Shown here: positions 33,906-45,954 of the stretch, piece by piece
Layout: the number at the start of each line of letters is the position of its first letter
How positions within the stretch are numbered: position 1 is the first letter of the stretch
NCBI RefSeq assembly: GCF_037126465.1
Contig: NC_088201.1
Coordinates: 87,572,273-87,636,272, forward strand
Length of the DNA stretch: 64,000 bases
Reading direction: 5' to 3'
Source: Ornithodoros turicata
Taxonomy: Eukaryota > Arthropoda > Arachnida > Ixodida > Argasidae
Program-made: the position numbers and the translations under genes
The notes under the pieces: model-generated
What the model was told of the DNA's origin: nothing
The model's input: only the letters and a program-made list of their open reading frames with translations
Database searches by the model: none

Positions 33906-36900
33906 TATGATATGAGTATATAATCGATGTATCGAAGGTATACCTTCGAACCAGTATATTGGTTCTGGTTCTTTTATTTAACACTATTTCTGTTTGCAAG
34001 ATTTGATGCGGGACCGCTAGGCATGCCTGTGATGCGGTCTCTAACATACACATTATACAATATATGCACAATCCCATGCTTCCCTGCAGATAGCATTTCA
34101 GATACTGCAACATCAATGACATAAAGGAACAATAAGTTACAGTACATCCGACAATCGTTGCCTGAAAATGTAAGACTAGATGCATGTTTTATCTGTGTTG
34201 GAAGTCAATTCCAATTTTTTCCTGCAAAGTACTGGAACATTTGCAGCCCATAATTCGTGCGAGACTGGGGAAGCTGTATACAGAACTCACTTCTGGAATG
34301 GTACAGCTTTATGATATAATTAACGGTAATTAGCATTGAGTCGACTATGCCGTGCAACAACTTGTACATGAGCAAGTGAGATTTGTATATTACCAACGTG
34401 TATATGTCCCTAATTCCCGGTAACCTAAAACAAAAAAGTACCGAGTCACGTGGAAGAAGTTCCAGCATGACTCGTGACGCTTTCTTTTGAAATGTATATG
34501 ATGGCTCAATAGTTGATTTCTAGGTAATACCAACTGCTTCCAAGCAGTAAGATATGTGGGTGTGAATGAGGGCGTTATACACTAGCAATGAAACACTTAA
34601 CGGTACCACATGTTTTAAACGCGAGAGTGCAAATGAACCTTGTGTAAGCTTTTGCCTCAGATACGCAATGTGTAGGAGCCAGCTAAGACAGGAGTCCAAA
34701 TACACTCCCAGAAATTTAACCGAGTGAACCTGCTGAAGTCTTACGCCACAACAATTGACATCGGGGTTTTTACATTATGCATTGACATCGTGATTCTGAT
34801 CCATGATTGTCTTTTTCCGGGGATGAAAGATCATGAAGCATGATTTAGTTAGGTTTATTTTTAGTTTGTTTGCAGCAACCCAGTTGGAGTGCTTTTGAAG
34901 AACAAGGTTAACCTTTACAAGGACTTCAGGAAGAGAGGTGCCCTCGACAAATATATTTGTATCATCCGCGTACAATACCGTCAGTGTCGATAGGAATTCA
35001 GGCAGGTCCTTCACATAAACCAGAAACAAAAACGGCCCTAGTATGGATCCCTGCGGTACGGCGCAGCTGATAATACGCCTCGTGGAACGCTCGTTCAATT
35101 TGAACGTATTGCTCCCTATATTTTTTTAAATAATCACTCAAAAGATGAAGATGTGGGCTTCGTACACGATAGCGTTCGAGTTTTTTCAGTAGAACGTGAT
35201 GGCTGATAAGGTCAAAAGCACGGGTAAAATCAACAAAAACACCCATATTTAACCTTTTCTTATCTAGGTTCTGCTTTAGGTATTCCACGATACCTACCAG
35301 AGCCAGCTCAGTTGACTTTCTCTTTGTGAAACCGTACTGTGAGGGCGTAAGCAAATTCCTGTCATGAAAAAATTTTTGCAATCTATCTAATATGCTTCTT
35401 TCAACAACTTTGCTCACGGCCGACAGTACAGATATTGGGCGGTAATTTGTGGCAGACAGCCTATCACCCCTTTTAAAGACTGGCGCAATGTTCGCGATTT
35501 TAGCTGCTTTGGGAAGGTTCTTCCATGAACATCGAATTGATTAACACAGCAAGGGGTACAAACAAAATGTGTCTGAAACGTTTCAAAATAAATACCGATA
35601 TGCCATCATGACCCACTGGTTTTGTGCTATTTAACTTTTGTATCATGCCTTCTACCCCTGTTCGTGTAATTGGAGAAAGGAAAAACGTGTCATCATTACG
35701 CTGAGGCAATGGTAGCTCCCGAAACCTATCATTATTTCGTGCATCAAATACGCATTTTGTGAAGTGGTCGCGAAATATCTCTGCAATTTCTTGCGCTCTA
35801 GTAACAAGCCCTCACACACGAAGGCGTGCACAAGCCGTCCACTGGGATCGCTGATGGCGGACACTTTCTTTGCTGATACCACAGGGGTGACACAAACCCG
35901 CCATTGTTGTAACTACCCTCAAGCGGGTGCTTTTGGCAAAACTGCCATCTTGTCCTCGTCGCACGTCATAGAAAACGTCATTTTGAGGTCATGTGACTTT
36001 TGTTTACATGTCGTTTTGCCGCTTACCGACATATTTCCGACGTGTAACGCCAAGAGATTAACGTATTTTGCCAGCGTAAACTATGCGGTGCTTCTTCCGC
36101 AATATGGTAGCCCATTTCTCCTTAGTTTGAGTACACAGCATCGGCTCAGTGACTCAACGCGCGGTCGTCATCACATTTTTAGTCGTCAACAGTACGAGGC
36201 CTTATGTGCGAAACTGCACGTTCTACTGTGAGAGTATCGGATAAAAATAATTACCGTGATCGAAAGACATCCGCAGAAACAACAACCGCATTGTTTACAA
36301 ACGGTTTGGCCGCCGATCACGGGCGCCGCCATCTTTAAGGCCACGTGAGCCTTGACGTTTGCTGTGACGTGCGACCATGACCTGTCCAGGATGCATTGCG
36401 TTCAAGCAGCACGCTTTCGTCTACGGAGCAATACATTGGATGCCACCCATGTGGCTGATACCCTCCGATTCAAGGCCGATTTAACCGTATTCCAGATTTT
36501 TTACTGTTGCCAGACGCATTATTAATGCACTTGTGATAGCACGAAATTTTCGCCTGTCGGAGTACCTTGCGGAGAACAACAGCATAAGCAGAATGACGCT
36601 TTTTTTTTTTTTTGTCCACATCATCCGGACGACTGCGAAGCTTTTTATACAAATTGCTTTTATGCTTGATGCTTCTAAGTATGGCATGAGTTATCCATGT
36701 TTTTTTTTATTGCATTCCTCTTATTGAGAATTACCTTACGTGTCGTAGCTTGTATCGCCATGTTAATTTTAGCAACGAGGTCATTGCATTTAATTTCCAC
36801 TGAAGCGTCAGAATCTAAAAACGTCCAATCAGCCATCTCTAAAATACAACCTAGCGCCTCGTAATCGATGACAGATCTTTCTCTCATTCAGGTGTCACGT

Positions 36901-37495
36901 CTGCAAGTAGCTTTGTCAGACATAAATATCAAGTCATGATCCGTGATCCCCGTGGCAACCACTCCACAATGGACATCACACTCCTCAAAATTAGTCGTAA
37001 CATGATCAATAATGGTAGAAGTAGCATCATCTACAAACCGGGTTGGGACTCTCACCATTTGGTTCAACCCATAGCTCATTAAAAGCTCCGTGTAACTAAC
37101 TGAAGTGGGACTTTGCTTCAAACAATCAATATTGAAATCTCCGAATATCAGTACATTTGTCCTACTAGTCCATAAAGAATGCAACGAGCTTTCTAATGCA
37201 CCCAAAAACAACGCGACATTGACAGATGGGGATCTATAAATCACTCCAACAACTAATCTTATAGGGCACAGCCTTAGAAACAGAGGGCGCAGGGATTTCG
37301 ACAAATATACTTTCACACATGGGGATATTAACAGACAGATCCTGACGATGTCTGTACGGCATGCCTTCTCTAACATATAACGCAACTCCACCATGTTCTC
37401 TCCCAACTCTGTTAAAGAACACCGCTGAATATCCATCAATATGAAAAAGTTGCGAATTGTGATCTAACAGTCATGTTTCGGAGAGCGCAAGGGTA
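33906..37495 (-). pseudogene. CR1/L2-like LINE inserted in the Penelope-like element
   Basis: Minus strand from 37495: LALSET, then GYSAVFFNRVGREHGGVALY, GVIYRSPSVN and VLIFGDFNIDC, and a TDHDLI block: an APE-type endonuclease. Next (35500-35709) KPVGHDGIS, (34998-35417) LLTPSQYGFTKRKSTELALV and VFVDFTRAFDLISH, (34775-35098) VPQGSILGPFLFLVYVKDLP and LYADDTNIF with the YADD catalytic site, then a C-terminal W--LPTQIKHASSL. Frame breaks and a UGA in SETW inactivate it. A roughly 560-bp repeat (35880-36434) interrupts it. The 5' part before the endonuclease is missing. Confidence 0.85.
35880..36434. repeat. ~560-bp dispersed repeat, copy A
   Basis: Colinear with 38024-38597 in the same orientation. 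It starts CACAGGGGTGACACAAAC and ends TCTACGGAGCAATAC. It interrupts the LINE. The ends are not inverted copies of each other, so it is not a simple TIR element; it might be a solo LTR or a SINE-like unit. Many substitutions and a few indels separate the two copies. Confidence 0.75.
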
Positions 37496-37499
37496 TATA

Positions 37500-37750
37500 G
37501 TGGGTTTTAATGCGAGGGCGCTAAGAACTTTGTTTAGTAGGAACCCCATGAAGATAGTTGCGTACGTGGGTGCAACGGGTGTGCCCATACTGGTAACGTG
37601 TACTTGTAGGTAGCATTCGCCACTGAACTCGAAGTAGTTGAGTTTAAGGACCAAATCCATTAGAGCGAGGATGGTTTCCGTGTCTTTTCTTGTGTTTATT
37701 TTAGAAAGGGTGTTGCAGAGGGCTGTGATTCCGTCATTGTGTGGGTACAC
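37500..37750 (-). pseudogene. Penelope-like element, RT palm fragment
   Basis: Minus strand reads HNDGITALCNTL, LNYFEFSGECYLQ and TSMGTPVAPTYATIFMG, the RT palm region characteristic of Penelope-like elements (AMGTPxAPxYANLFMG). It is colinear with and in the same orientation as the C-terminal half that starts at 33905, so the LINE between them is an insertion. The element is cut off at about 37745 and lacks the RT N-terminus. Confidence 0.85.
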
Positions 37751-38023
37751 AGCCGGTACACAGCCGTAACGGTCTGGAAACAGCCTTTACGGTTATCAAA
37801 TAGCAAGCACAGCGATCCCCATCGCCAAATTACCGCAGGTACAAAGCCGTCACGTCGGTGTAAAACGGCTTTGTACCCGCTGAACAATATGTGTGCCTCC
37901 TGAACCATGTACTCGTGTGGTTGTTGAATAATACGTGTTCCGGCTGAATATGTGTGCCTTCGTTGGGAGCGTACTACGTCGCTCCGCGCTCTGCCGGTGA
38001 GGAGTGACATGGCAGTGATGGCA
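37751..38023. repeat. Small inverted repeat and spacer
   Basis: GGTACACAGCCGTAACGG and GGTACAAAGCCGTCACG with AAAACGGCTTTGTACCC (37755-37880) form partial inverted copies. No coding content. Confidence 0.4.
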
Positions 38024-38597
38024 CCACAAGGGTGACACAAACACGCCATTGTTGTAACTACCGTCAAGCGGGTGCCTTTGGCAAGACTGCCATCTTGTCC
38101 TGGTCGCACATAATAGAAAACATCATTCTGAGGCCATGTGACTTTGTTTACATCTCGTTTTGCCGCTTACCGACATCCTTCCGTCCTTCGTCATAAAGCT
38201 AAGAAATAACACATTTTGCCAGCTTAAACCATGCGGTGCTTTTTCCGCAACATGGTAGCCCATTTCTCCTTAGTTTAAGTACATCGCATGGGCTCGGTGA
38301 GTCTTAACGCGTGGTCGTCATCACATCTTTGGAAGTTGTAAACAGTACGAGGCCATATGTGCAAAATTGTGGGTTTTACTGCGAGATTATCGCATAAAAA
38401 TAATTACCGGGATCGAAAGATATCCAAAACGTCGCGCAGAAACAGCAACCGCATTGTTTACAAACGGTTTTGCCGCCGGTCACGGGCGCCGCCATCTTTA
38501 AGGTCACGTGTGCCTCGACGTTTGCTGTGACGTACGACCAGGACCTGTCCAGGATGCATTGCGTTCGCCTAGCACGCTTTCGTCTACGGAGCAATAC
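38024..38597. repeat. ~560-bp dispersed repeat, copy B
   Basis: Direct copy of 35880-36434, starting CCACAAGGGTGACACAAAC and ending TCTACGGAGCAATAC. It contains the shared GGGCGCCGCCATCTTTAAGG block. Confidence 0.75.
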
Positions 38598-39437
38598 CAG
38601 CCCTCCACACATGGAGGAAGGAAACACAGGAGCGGCCGTTTCGAGCAGATTTCCGTGGGACCCCTCTGGCGGTCGCTCCTGTCAAAACCGCCATTACTTC
38701 CTGTCCACCACGTGATCCTCTGTAAAGTTTCGGTTTGGCAACGCTTTGTTGCTAGCGCTGCTTTTCGTGCTTTTATGCTTTTCCAAAGTCACTTACTCTT
38801 AACATGTGAGCACCACTGCGGAAACAACGTTAGGTTAACGTGTTCTTAGCGCGGTTGCGGCTGTCGTTCAACAGAAAGCAGCTCTGTCACGGGAATAACG
38901 TTTCCTTCGTAAGCACGTACTTGACCGGTTGTTTCGTACCCCTGTCTGTGAGAGAGTCATCTTGAATCGTTCCTTTCCAAGGTGGCGCTGTGCTACAGCT
39001 GCAGATTCAATTGATTTCCTCCATCGTTGTACGAATTTGATTACTGGTATGCTTTACCACTTCAGCAACAAACACACAAAACGTGGCCACGTCGTCACAC
39101 AAACATCGCTGCCGCGAATGATGTTTCTAGTCCTGCGTGATTGTCCTGCAGACCCTGACCGGTCTTGTAGTAGAAGGGTAAACCAAGAGTAAACCTCCGA
39201 ACGCACACATATAAAGCTGGACGCGCGGCGTTCATCACAATGCAGATATCTGAACTGCAAGGCAACAACGACTCCTGTCGTCTGCTTTGGCAGCTGGCCT
39301 GCGCATGCTCTTGGGGTTACGTGAGCGGTCACATGGTAGACAGGAGCATCCCAGAATGCAATGCGAAGCTAGCACGCCCGTCCCAATGGCAAAAAGTTCG
39401 AAGGGCCGCTCCTGTGTTTCCTTCCTCCATGCCTCCA
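38598..39437. repeat. Inverted repeat pair bounding ~840 bp
   Basis: CATGGAGGAAGGAAACACAGG at about 38609 recurs as its reverse complement at about 39408-39432, with GAGCGGCC following inward on both sides. The ends of the unit and any target duplication are unclear. The enclosed DNA has no recognisable gene. Confidence 0.45.
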
Positions 39438-41350
39438 CAGCTCTCGCAAAATCTGTATCAAAATCCGTGTTACTGCGCACGGAACAACCCGTGCCTCTCT
39501 ATTGGTCGGACGCCACAAGCGTGTCCGGATTGGTTGCCGGAATTTGAAAACGGCACTTCGCGCTTCCTCGCCTGCGTGCTGCGTACTCCCTCGGCGGTTT
39601 CATTTGAAATTTGAACGGCGGACGCCGGGTCGGCGGTGTCTTTCGTTGAGAGGCAAGTGCGTTCGCCGTCTTATCCGTGTATTATGGTGTCTTCGATCGT
39701 GTTGTACTGTTCCTCGATACAAGCATCGGTCTACGAACAGCCAATCGGATTTCAAAGTGAAGTGTTGTCGTGAATTCTGGCTCGATCAACATGTTCGAGC
39801 GCCGTCGGATCTGCATAGCGGTGACAAGAAAATAGGATTAATGAAGCAGCAGCATTTTATGTTTGACGTGTAACAGGCAAGGACATGATGATCAAGAGAC
39901 TGTGCGCAAGGATGTGACAGTTGTTCGTTTCTGGGAATAAGCTGTGTCGATATGCGTGTTTTGCAAGGTTTGAACTTTGTTCCAGTGTGCTAGGAAGCGC
40001 TACGCAATGGACTCTACGCTCAGTGCATGTAAATGCGTCAACCTGCCGACTGTGTCCGTATAATGACTCAAATAAATTTCTGTTCATTCACTTTTCAAAG
40101 TTGTTTGGGGATCACGGAATAACTTTACGGCGTGCGTGAAAGCTAGTAGAAAGCTAGTGGTAGGTCAGGGGTAGCCGATGGTAGCCGGTACAGGCTAGTA
40201 TGGAAGGCAGAAGTCAGCAACAGCCAGAACCGGTCGGGCCGCGAGCCGGACGGAAAGACTTCTGGTTGGAGGATTGAGGGAGCAATCGCTTCATTCTCAT
40301 TGGTCATGTGCCCAGTGTTGTGTGAATTTACCTATACTATGGGCTCTATGGGGAGTTGGTGAGAGCTGGCAATACACTGAGTGCCACCCCTGTGGATGGC
40401 ACGGCATATTCTTCCGCAGTGCATTACTTCCCGCTTTCTTGCCCGTTGTCTGCGCTGCAACCTCGCCTTTGAGAAGAATGACAACCTTGCTTTTTAAGTA
40501 CAGGTCTAATGTTTCCTTAAAGTAAGTCAATCTAGCTGTGATGTCATGTGATGTCATGTTTTGATGTAGCATGTGAGTCAGAGCTGTGATGCATCGTACG
40601 ACGCCAGCGTTTTACTCGTGTTTAACCATCGAAGTACATTATGTTGTAGACGGTGAACGCATTGCAAATGGTGGCGGGAGAGGATCGGCTATATCGGTGA
40701 AGCGACGATGTACGTTACAAGCGAGGTTAATTGTATTCTTTCGTTATAGGTGACCGTGGGATTGTATCGATTGCAAGGACGTGAGTTACAAAATGGTGTA
40801 CTATTCCAGCATTCACGTTGGAACATTACCAGCGTGATATTCAATTCGGTTTCTTTACAGGTTGTTTCCTGTCTCAACGATCACACATACGTGTGCAAAA
40901 TTGCAACTGCTTCTCACATCTAAGCGTGTCTGGTGCCACTTGCTTGGACAATTGTTCGTCGGCCATTTCGTTTGAGAAACTGACGTGTTCATCGCTAAGG
41001 ATGATCTTGAATGAGCTTTGCAGTGCCAGCCTGTTCGAAGTTTCGATGATTGTGTGCTCGACGTTTCGAGGAATGCCTGGTGCATCGGATGGGTTATGTG
41101 TCCCTGCAACGTATGCTCTATATGTGTGTGTCGGGATTAGTGAACCGTGTATGCTTTCTATTGGGCAAACAATGATGTACTGGATGTAATTTAAAGGTAT
41201 GTGCAAGCCAATAAAATTTGGTGTCAATGGTAAAGCCAATTATCAATAAGAAAATAAGAAATCAATCACCCATGATTAAATGTAAATTGACATTTCACTG
41301 GCATACAATGACGTTAGTCAATTGACCGTCAATTGAAAGGAGACGTTTAT
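39438..41350. other. Unassigned DNA inside the split mariner
   Basis: Contains AATAAATTTC (40070), a TAGCC-rich patch (40140-40200) and overlapping frames on opposite strands at 40818-41239 without a recognisable family. It presumably holds further insertions that displaced the mariner catalytic region. Confidence 0.35.
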
Positions 41351-41359
41351 TTTCGTAAG

Positions 41360-41585
41360 GGTCCTTACAGGAACTTGGCTGGGAGTTACTCCCACATCCC
41401 CCTTACAGTCCAGACCTCGCCCCCAGCAATTTCCATCTCTTCGGGCCCCTTCAGGCGTTTCTTGGGGGCCGCCACTTAAGCTGCGACGACGAGGTGAAGA
41501 ATGCGGTCCGATCATGGCTGCTACGCGCCGGTAAGGATTTCTACGCTGCTGGCATCTAAGCCCTCTTGAGACACTGGGACAAGTG
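41360..41585 (+). pseudogene. mariner transposase, C-terminal part
   Basis: The plus strand reads LGWELLPHPPYSPDLAPSNF and HLFGP, then a GGRHLSCDDEVKNAV segment and FYAAGI, and DKCISAAG after an in-frame TAA. HPPYSPDLAPSDFHLF is the signature around the third catalytic Asp of mariner transposases; here that position is Asn (SNF) instead of Asp, so the relic is catalytically dead. Same orientation as the N-terminal half at 31922. Confidence 0.87.
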
Positions 41586-41666
41586 TATCAGTGCAGCTGG
41601 GGATTGTTGAAAAATAAAACTAATTTCTCGCCTGTAAGTCCCGGTTTGACTTGAACACCCCTCGTA

Positions 41667-42388
41667 GAATTTAGAACAAAAGACAACGCATGCAGGTAGG
41701 CCGTGGAAGTGATCTTAAACATTCAAGAAAGGGATAGATGCATAGGCTCGGAATCGGTAGCTGCGTCTGCAAAACAATTTGAATTACTGAAGGATGTTGT
41801 CAAGTGATAACACATGCGAAGCCTGTTTGTGCTGACGTGATTGCGAGGGAGCGGAGGGCATACGTTTTATTAGGTGTATTCATTCCGAACAAAGGTGTTG
41901 ATGGTGAGTTCCGTGTGTCAGTCTGGTGAGTCCCTGACTTGTCTTTGCACTTGAACCGTTCAAGATGTTATACTAACATGCCGAAAAGTTTACGTTACTC
42001 AGAAAAGTTCAGCGGTACAGTGTGCGGCAGATGGGCGCCCGTGGTGTGGAAACTGTGGAAGCTATTGTGAAGCATGGCAGACTACAGATGGCGGCACGGT
42101 CGGCTTTATTCGTAATGGGAATGTAGAGCGCACCCGAAGCCTCCGAACACGATATTCCCTCTCGGCCGTAAATACCTGCTGTGTAAACATGATTTTGATA
42201 TACGGTCACTGGAATGGACTGGCATTTGAGAATTCATGCTGGTTCGAGTCGTGTGTTGCTCCTGTCCCATAAATTCCGCCCAGACTCAGGCATTTCAGGT
42301 TATGGAAATTAGATATGAATTAGAATGAATTGGATTAGAATTATGAAGCACAGTGCATCTTTTTCTAGACCTACAACAAAATGATGAT
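41667..42388. other. Unannotated DNA between mariner and Element 2
   Basis: No gene is recognised. A GAATTAGAATGAATTGGATTAGAATTA stretch lies near 42315, and (ATG)n just before 42395 provided the target site of Element 2. Confidence 0.4.
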
Positions 42389-42394
42389 GATGAT
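42389..42394 (+). repeat. 6-bp target-site duplication of Element 2 (left)
   Basis: GATGAT, within a short ATG repeat, is repeated at 53828-53833. Because the site is low-complexity, the match is slightly less informative than the one at Element 1. Confidence 0.78.
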
Positions 42395-42960
42395 AGTAGT
42401 AATAGGTCTTGTCCAGGCTACAAGGGGTCCAAACTACAGGATTCCTGCCCCTGAGCCCTGCGCGTATTTTTCCCTGCGCGCGGCAGGCGGCGCTCGGGTG
42501 GAGGCTCTTACCGGTGGGCGGAGCGTGGCCGGTGGGTTGCGTGCGCGCTTACCCGCTCACATTTTTCAGCCTGGGCCGACTCCTTTCATCATTTCTCAAT
42601 CTGTGTCGAATTCAATCGCAATTTTTCCCCCGCTACAACAGGTGTGCAGTAGGCAGTTTACATGCAAAGGATAGCCATACACAAAAGTACAAGTGAAAAT
42701 ATATTTATTAAAGTCATTAGTGTCAGGAATTATGTTATGACTCCGTGTGAAGGAGAAAAACTCAGTCAAAAATCTGATGCAATAGCATTCAAGGGGTATT
42801 TTATTAGTGATAATCACGCGTTTTCAATTAAGCAGAAGGGATAGCACATTTAATCAAAGAAGATATTTTTAATCCATATGATTACAATCAAAATTACAAG
42901 TTTTATTATAAAAAGTCTCACATTTTTTCAGCCTGGGCAGACTTCTTTCGTCATTTTTCC

Positions 42961-43090
42961 GCCTGGGGCGACTTCATTCGTATTTTTACCCGATACAATA
43001 GGTGCGCAGTAGGCGGTTTAGATGCATGGGGCGACTTCATTCGTATTTTTACCCGATACAATAGGTGCGCAGTAGGCGGTTTACATGCAT
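42961..43090 (+). repeat. 63-bp tandem duplication near left end of Element 2
   Basis: TGGGGCGACTTCATTCGTAT recurs with a 63-bp shift, each unit ending GCGCAGTAGGCGGTTTA. It is mirrored at about 53140-53265 in the right arm. The adjacent GCCTGGGC(A/C)GACT words repeat several more times toward the terminus. Confidence 0.75.
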
Positions 43091-44314
43091 GTATAGACAT
43101 GCAAAGAGGAGTCATACACAAAAAGTACAAGTTAAAATATAGACATAAGCAAATAATTAGAATCAACACATAGCATTAATACAGAACCAATCCTCCAACA
43201 TGTAGGGAAATAATAGCTACTGATTATTCCAACATTACACAATTAATCAGTTTCTTATGAAGTGAATAGCGCAGACATAAGCAAATAATTAGAATCAACA
43301 CGATCAACACATAGCATTAATACAGAACCAATCCTCTAACATGTAGGGAAATAATAGCTACACAATACAATATCAAAACGAGAAACAGTCACCACATTTA
43401 ATCAAAGAAGATATTCTTAATCAATACGATTACAATCAAAATTACAAGTTTTATTATAAAAATTCTGAGACGCGAGAACCTGATAGATGTAAGTAATTTC
43501 GAGCGCAATAGGGAAGATTATTCCAACATTACGCAATTAATCAGTTTCTTATGATGTGAATAGCGCAGACATAAGGAAATAATTCGAATCAACACGATGA
43601 ACACATAGCATTAATATAGAACCAATCCTCCAAATGTAGGGAAGTAATAGCTACACAATGCCATATCAAAACGAGAAACGGTCACCACATTTAATCAAAG
43701 AATATATTTTTAATCAATATGATTACAATCTAAATTAAAAGTTTTATTATAAAAAGTCTAACATTATTATATGTGACCACCATAGTGGAGCTTTAATTAC
43801 AAGTGCCGATAGATGTATGTGAACAGCAGAGAACCTGGAAGACCATGGGACACGAACACAAGAGGAAATAAAATCTATAACAATACATTGGTTAATCAAA
43901 ACAACAGAGGAGAATAATCTATCACTTTAACTGTCATAAAATCATCCTCGTGACTTCCCCATACAATTTTCATTCTAAGAGACACTACAAACCTTACTTT
44001 GTTTTATGAATTCAACACAGAAAATATATTAAAAAATGAACTTCACCACATAGCACACTCCTAGCCAACAATCGGCTCTAATAATATCTGCCCTGATTTG
44101 TTGAAGACGGGAGGCGTACACCTGACAGTTATGAACATTTTCGAGCGCAATAGAGAAGATTATTCCAACATTACACAATTAATCATTTTCTTATTAAGTA
44201 AACAGCATAGACATACGGAAATAATGTGAAACACGATCAACAGCTAATAGAGAACCAAAACATATCACATAAACAACAGACACATGCAGGAAAATAAATG
44301 AAAAAGAATCTATC

Positions 44315-44740
44315 AAAACGATAAACATGCACGGATGAATGGCAGAGAAACACTTTGAACGCCACATGATGAATAATTTAATACAGCACAGAGCTAACGC
44401 TGCATAGCAGAGAAACAACCTAAACGGCGCATCTACCAACGTGTAAACAACAGTCAGGAAAATATTACTGAAACAGCTAATAGAGAGCCAAAATCCAACA
44501 CGTAAACAAGAGGTACACAAAGGATAAATAGTTGAAGAACAATCTAACAAAACAAGAAACATGCATGAATGAATAGCAGAGAAACACTCTAAACGGTGCA
44601 TCTACCAACGGTAAACAACAGACACATGCAGGAAAATAATTGAAAAAGAATCAATCAAAACGATAAACATGCACGGATGAATGGCAGAGAAAGGCTTTGA
44701 ACGATGCATCTGCCAACATGTAAACAACACACAGGAAAAT
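44315..44740 (+). repeat. Degenerate tandem repeats in Element 2 left arm
   Basis: The word AAACATGCACGGATGAATGG (or close variants) followed by CAGAGAAA occurs near 44322, 44558 and 44665, each followed by GCATCTACCAAC-like text. The array is mirrored at about 51480-51910 in the right arm. The minus-strand 135-residue frame across it is a by-product of the repeat. Confidence 0.65.
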
Positions 44741-45954
44741 AATAGCGAAACATTACAATTTGAAATAATATATCTTTTGAACTATCATAAAATCAACCTT
44801 GGGAGCTAACAATATCCTACTCAGGCACTATAAACGTTACCTTGACAGAGTTATCCAAACACGCACCACAGCTATACTTTCCACAGTACAACCAGACTCG
44901 AGACACGGTGGGGTCACTCTCTCCATCTATGCAGACCGGTGGGGTCACTTTCTCCATCTATACAGCCCAAAAGCGGCGAACCTGTTGTCAATCTGCGGGG
45001 TGGGGAAATCCTCTCTCTTTTTCAAATTCTTTCCTCCAAAAAGGAAATATTCTTAGGACCAGTGTACAGAGGCGAAATTTTTTATTGATCGCAAATAGAC
45101 ATTGGAATTATTCGATTCTAAAGAACACAATAACACAATAAGAATTCTATCAAAAAAAAAATCTAAGAATAGACTTTCTAAGCAAATCAGAAATATTATC
45201 GACGCAAACAATACCAAATGAGAAACGATGAATTTTATTGTATTTCAGATCAGACAAAACTATTAGGCATACATTATTCTCAACTCACAAATATCATTCG
45301 ATTGAATATCTGAAGCAAAGAGAGAAAGTCAAATTTATTCAATGATAGAAACAATACTCGTTCGAAAACGAGAATCAAATTTAATTACATCGTTTTATGT
45401 TAACTTTGCAATACACGCAGAAGTCGCAAACAACTCATCTGAAATGCAAATTATTGTGTTTGCTATAGCGGAAATCAACGCACACAACTTAAAAATACAT
45501 TCCCAACTAGTAGAATATTTTTATTAATATCAATCGAGTGATCATCTGAAACAAAGTCAAAGGCAGTAATTAATTTAGGCAAACATTTTTTCATAATCAC
45601 ACAGCGCAAATATACATCACAGAAACATGTCTTTTTTCATTCAGGACCCACTAGTGGAAACGAAGTGAGAGAGTTCCCGTACACATTCGGTTAAGGTTAC
45701 GCCCGCAGGGAGTAGGGGAATCCAAACAATGGTCTAGGTATTCAAAGCCATAAAATCGCTCCTACAAGTCAAGTTAGGGAAGGAGGGTCACTTGCGCTGT
45801 CTTGTACATGGAATCACTGAAAGCAAACGTTTTTCCTTTACACATCACATCTTTTTTGTAAATTGACTTTCATAATTCTAACGCCAGGTGGAAGATTATG
45901 AACCTGATAATAAAATTTTAATAAATAAAATTAGCACCAATATGATTTAATTAA

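Larger units (their letters stand above)
31767..41664 (+). mobile_element. mariner transposon split by ~9 kb of nested repeats
   Basis: The left end CGAGGGGTGTTCAAGTTAAA and the reverse complement of the right end CGAGGGGTGTTCAAGTCAAA are near-identical. TA flanks both (31765-31766, 41665-41666). The transposase N-terminus follows the left TIR and its C-terminus precedes the right TIR, in the same orientation, so these are two halves of one insertion. The central coding part is lost or displaced. Between them lie a Penelope-like element, a CR1/L2-like LINE and smaller repeats. Confidence 0.85.

Noticed and set aside
40818..41239. Host gene or displaced mariner centre
   Set aside because: Frames of similar length occur on both strands over the same DNA with no recognisable motif; no mariner DDD residues or spacing are visible.
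44194..44601. 135-aa minus-strand frame (and mirror at 51612-52019) as a gene
   Set aside because: It runs across degenerate tandem repeats, consists of repeated blocks such as CFSAIHPCMF, and has no counterpart in Element 1.
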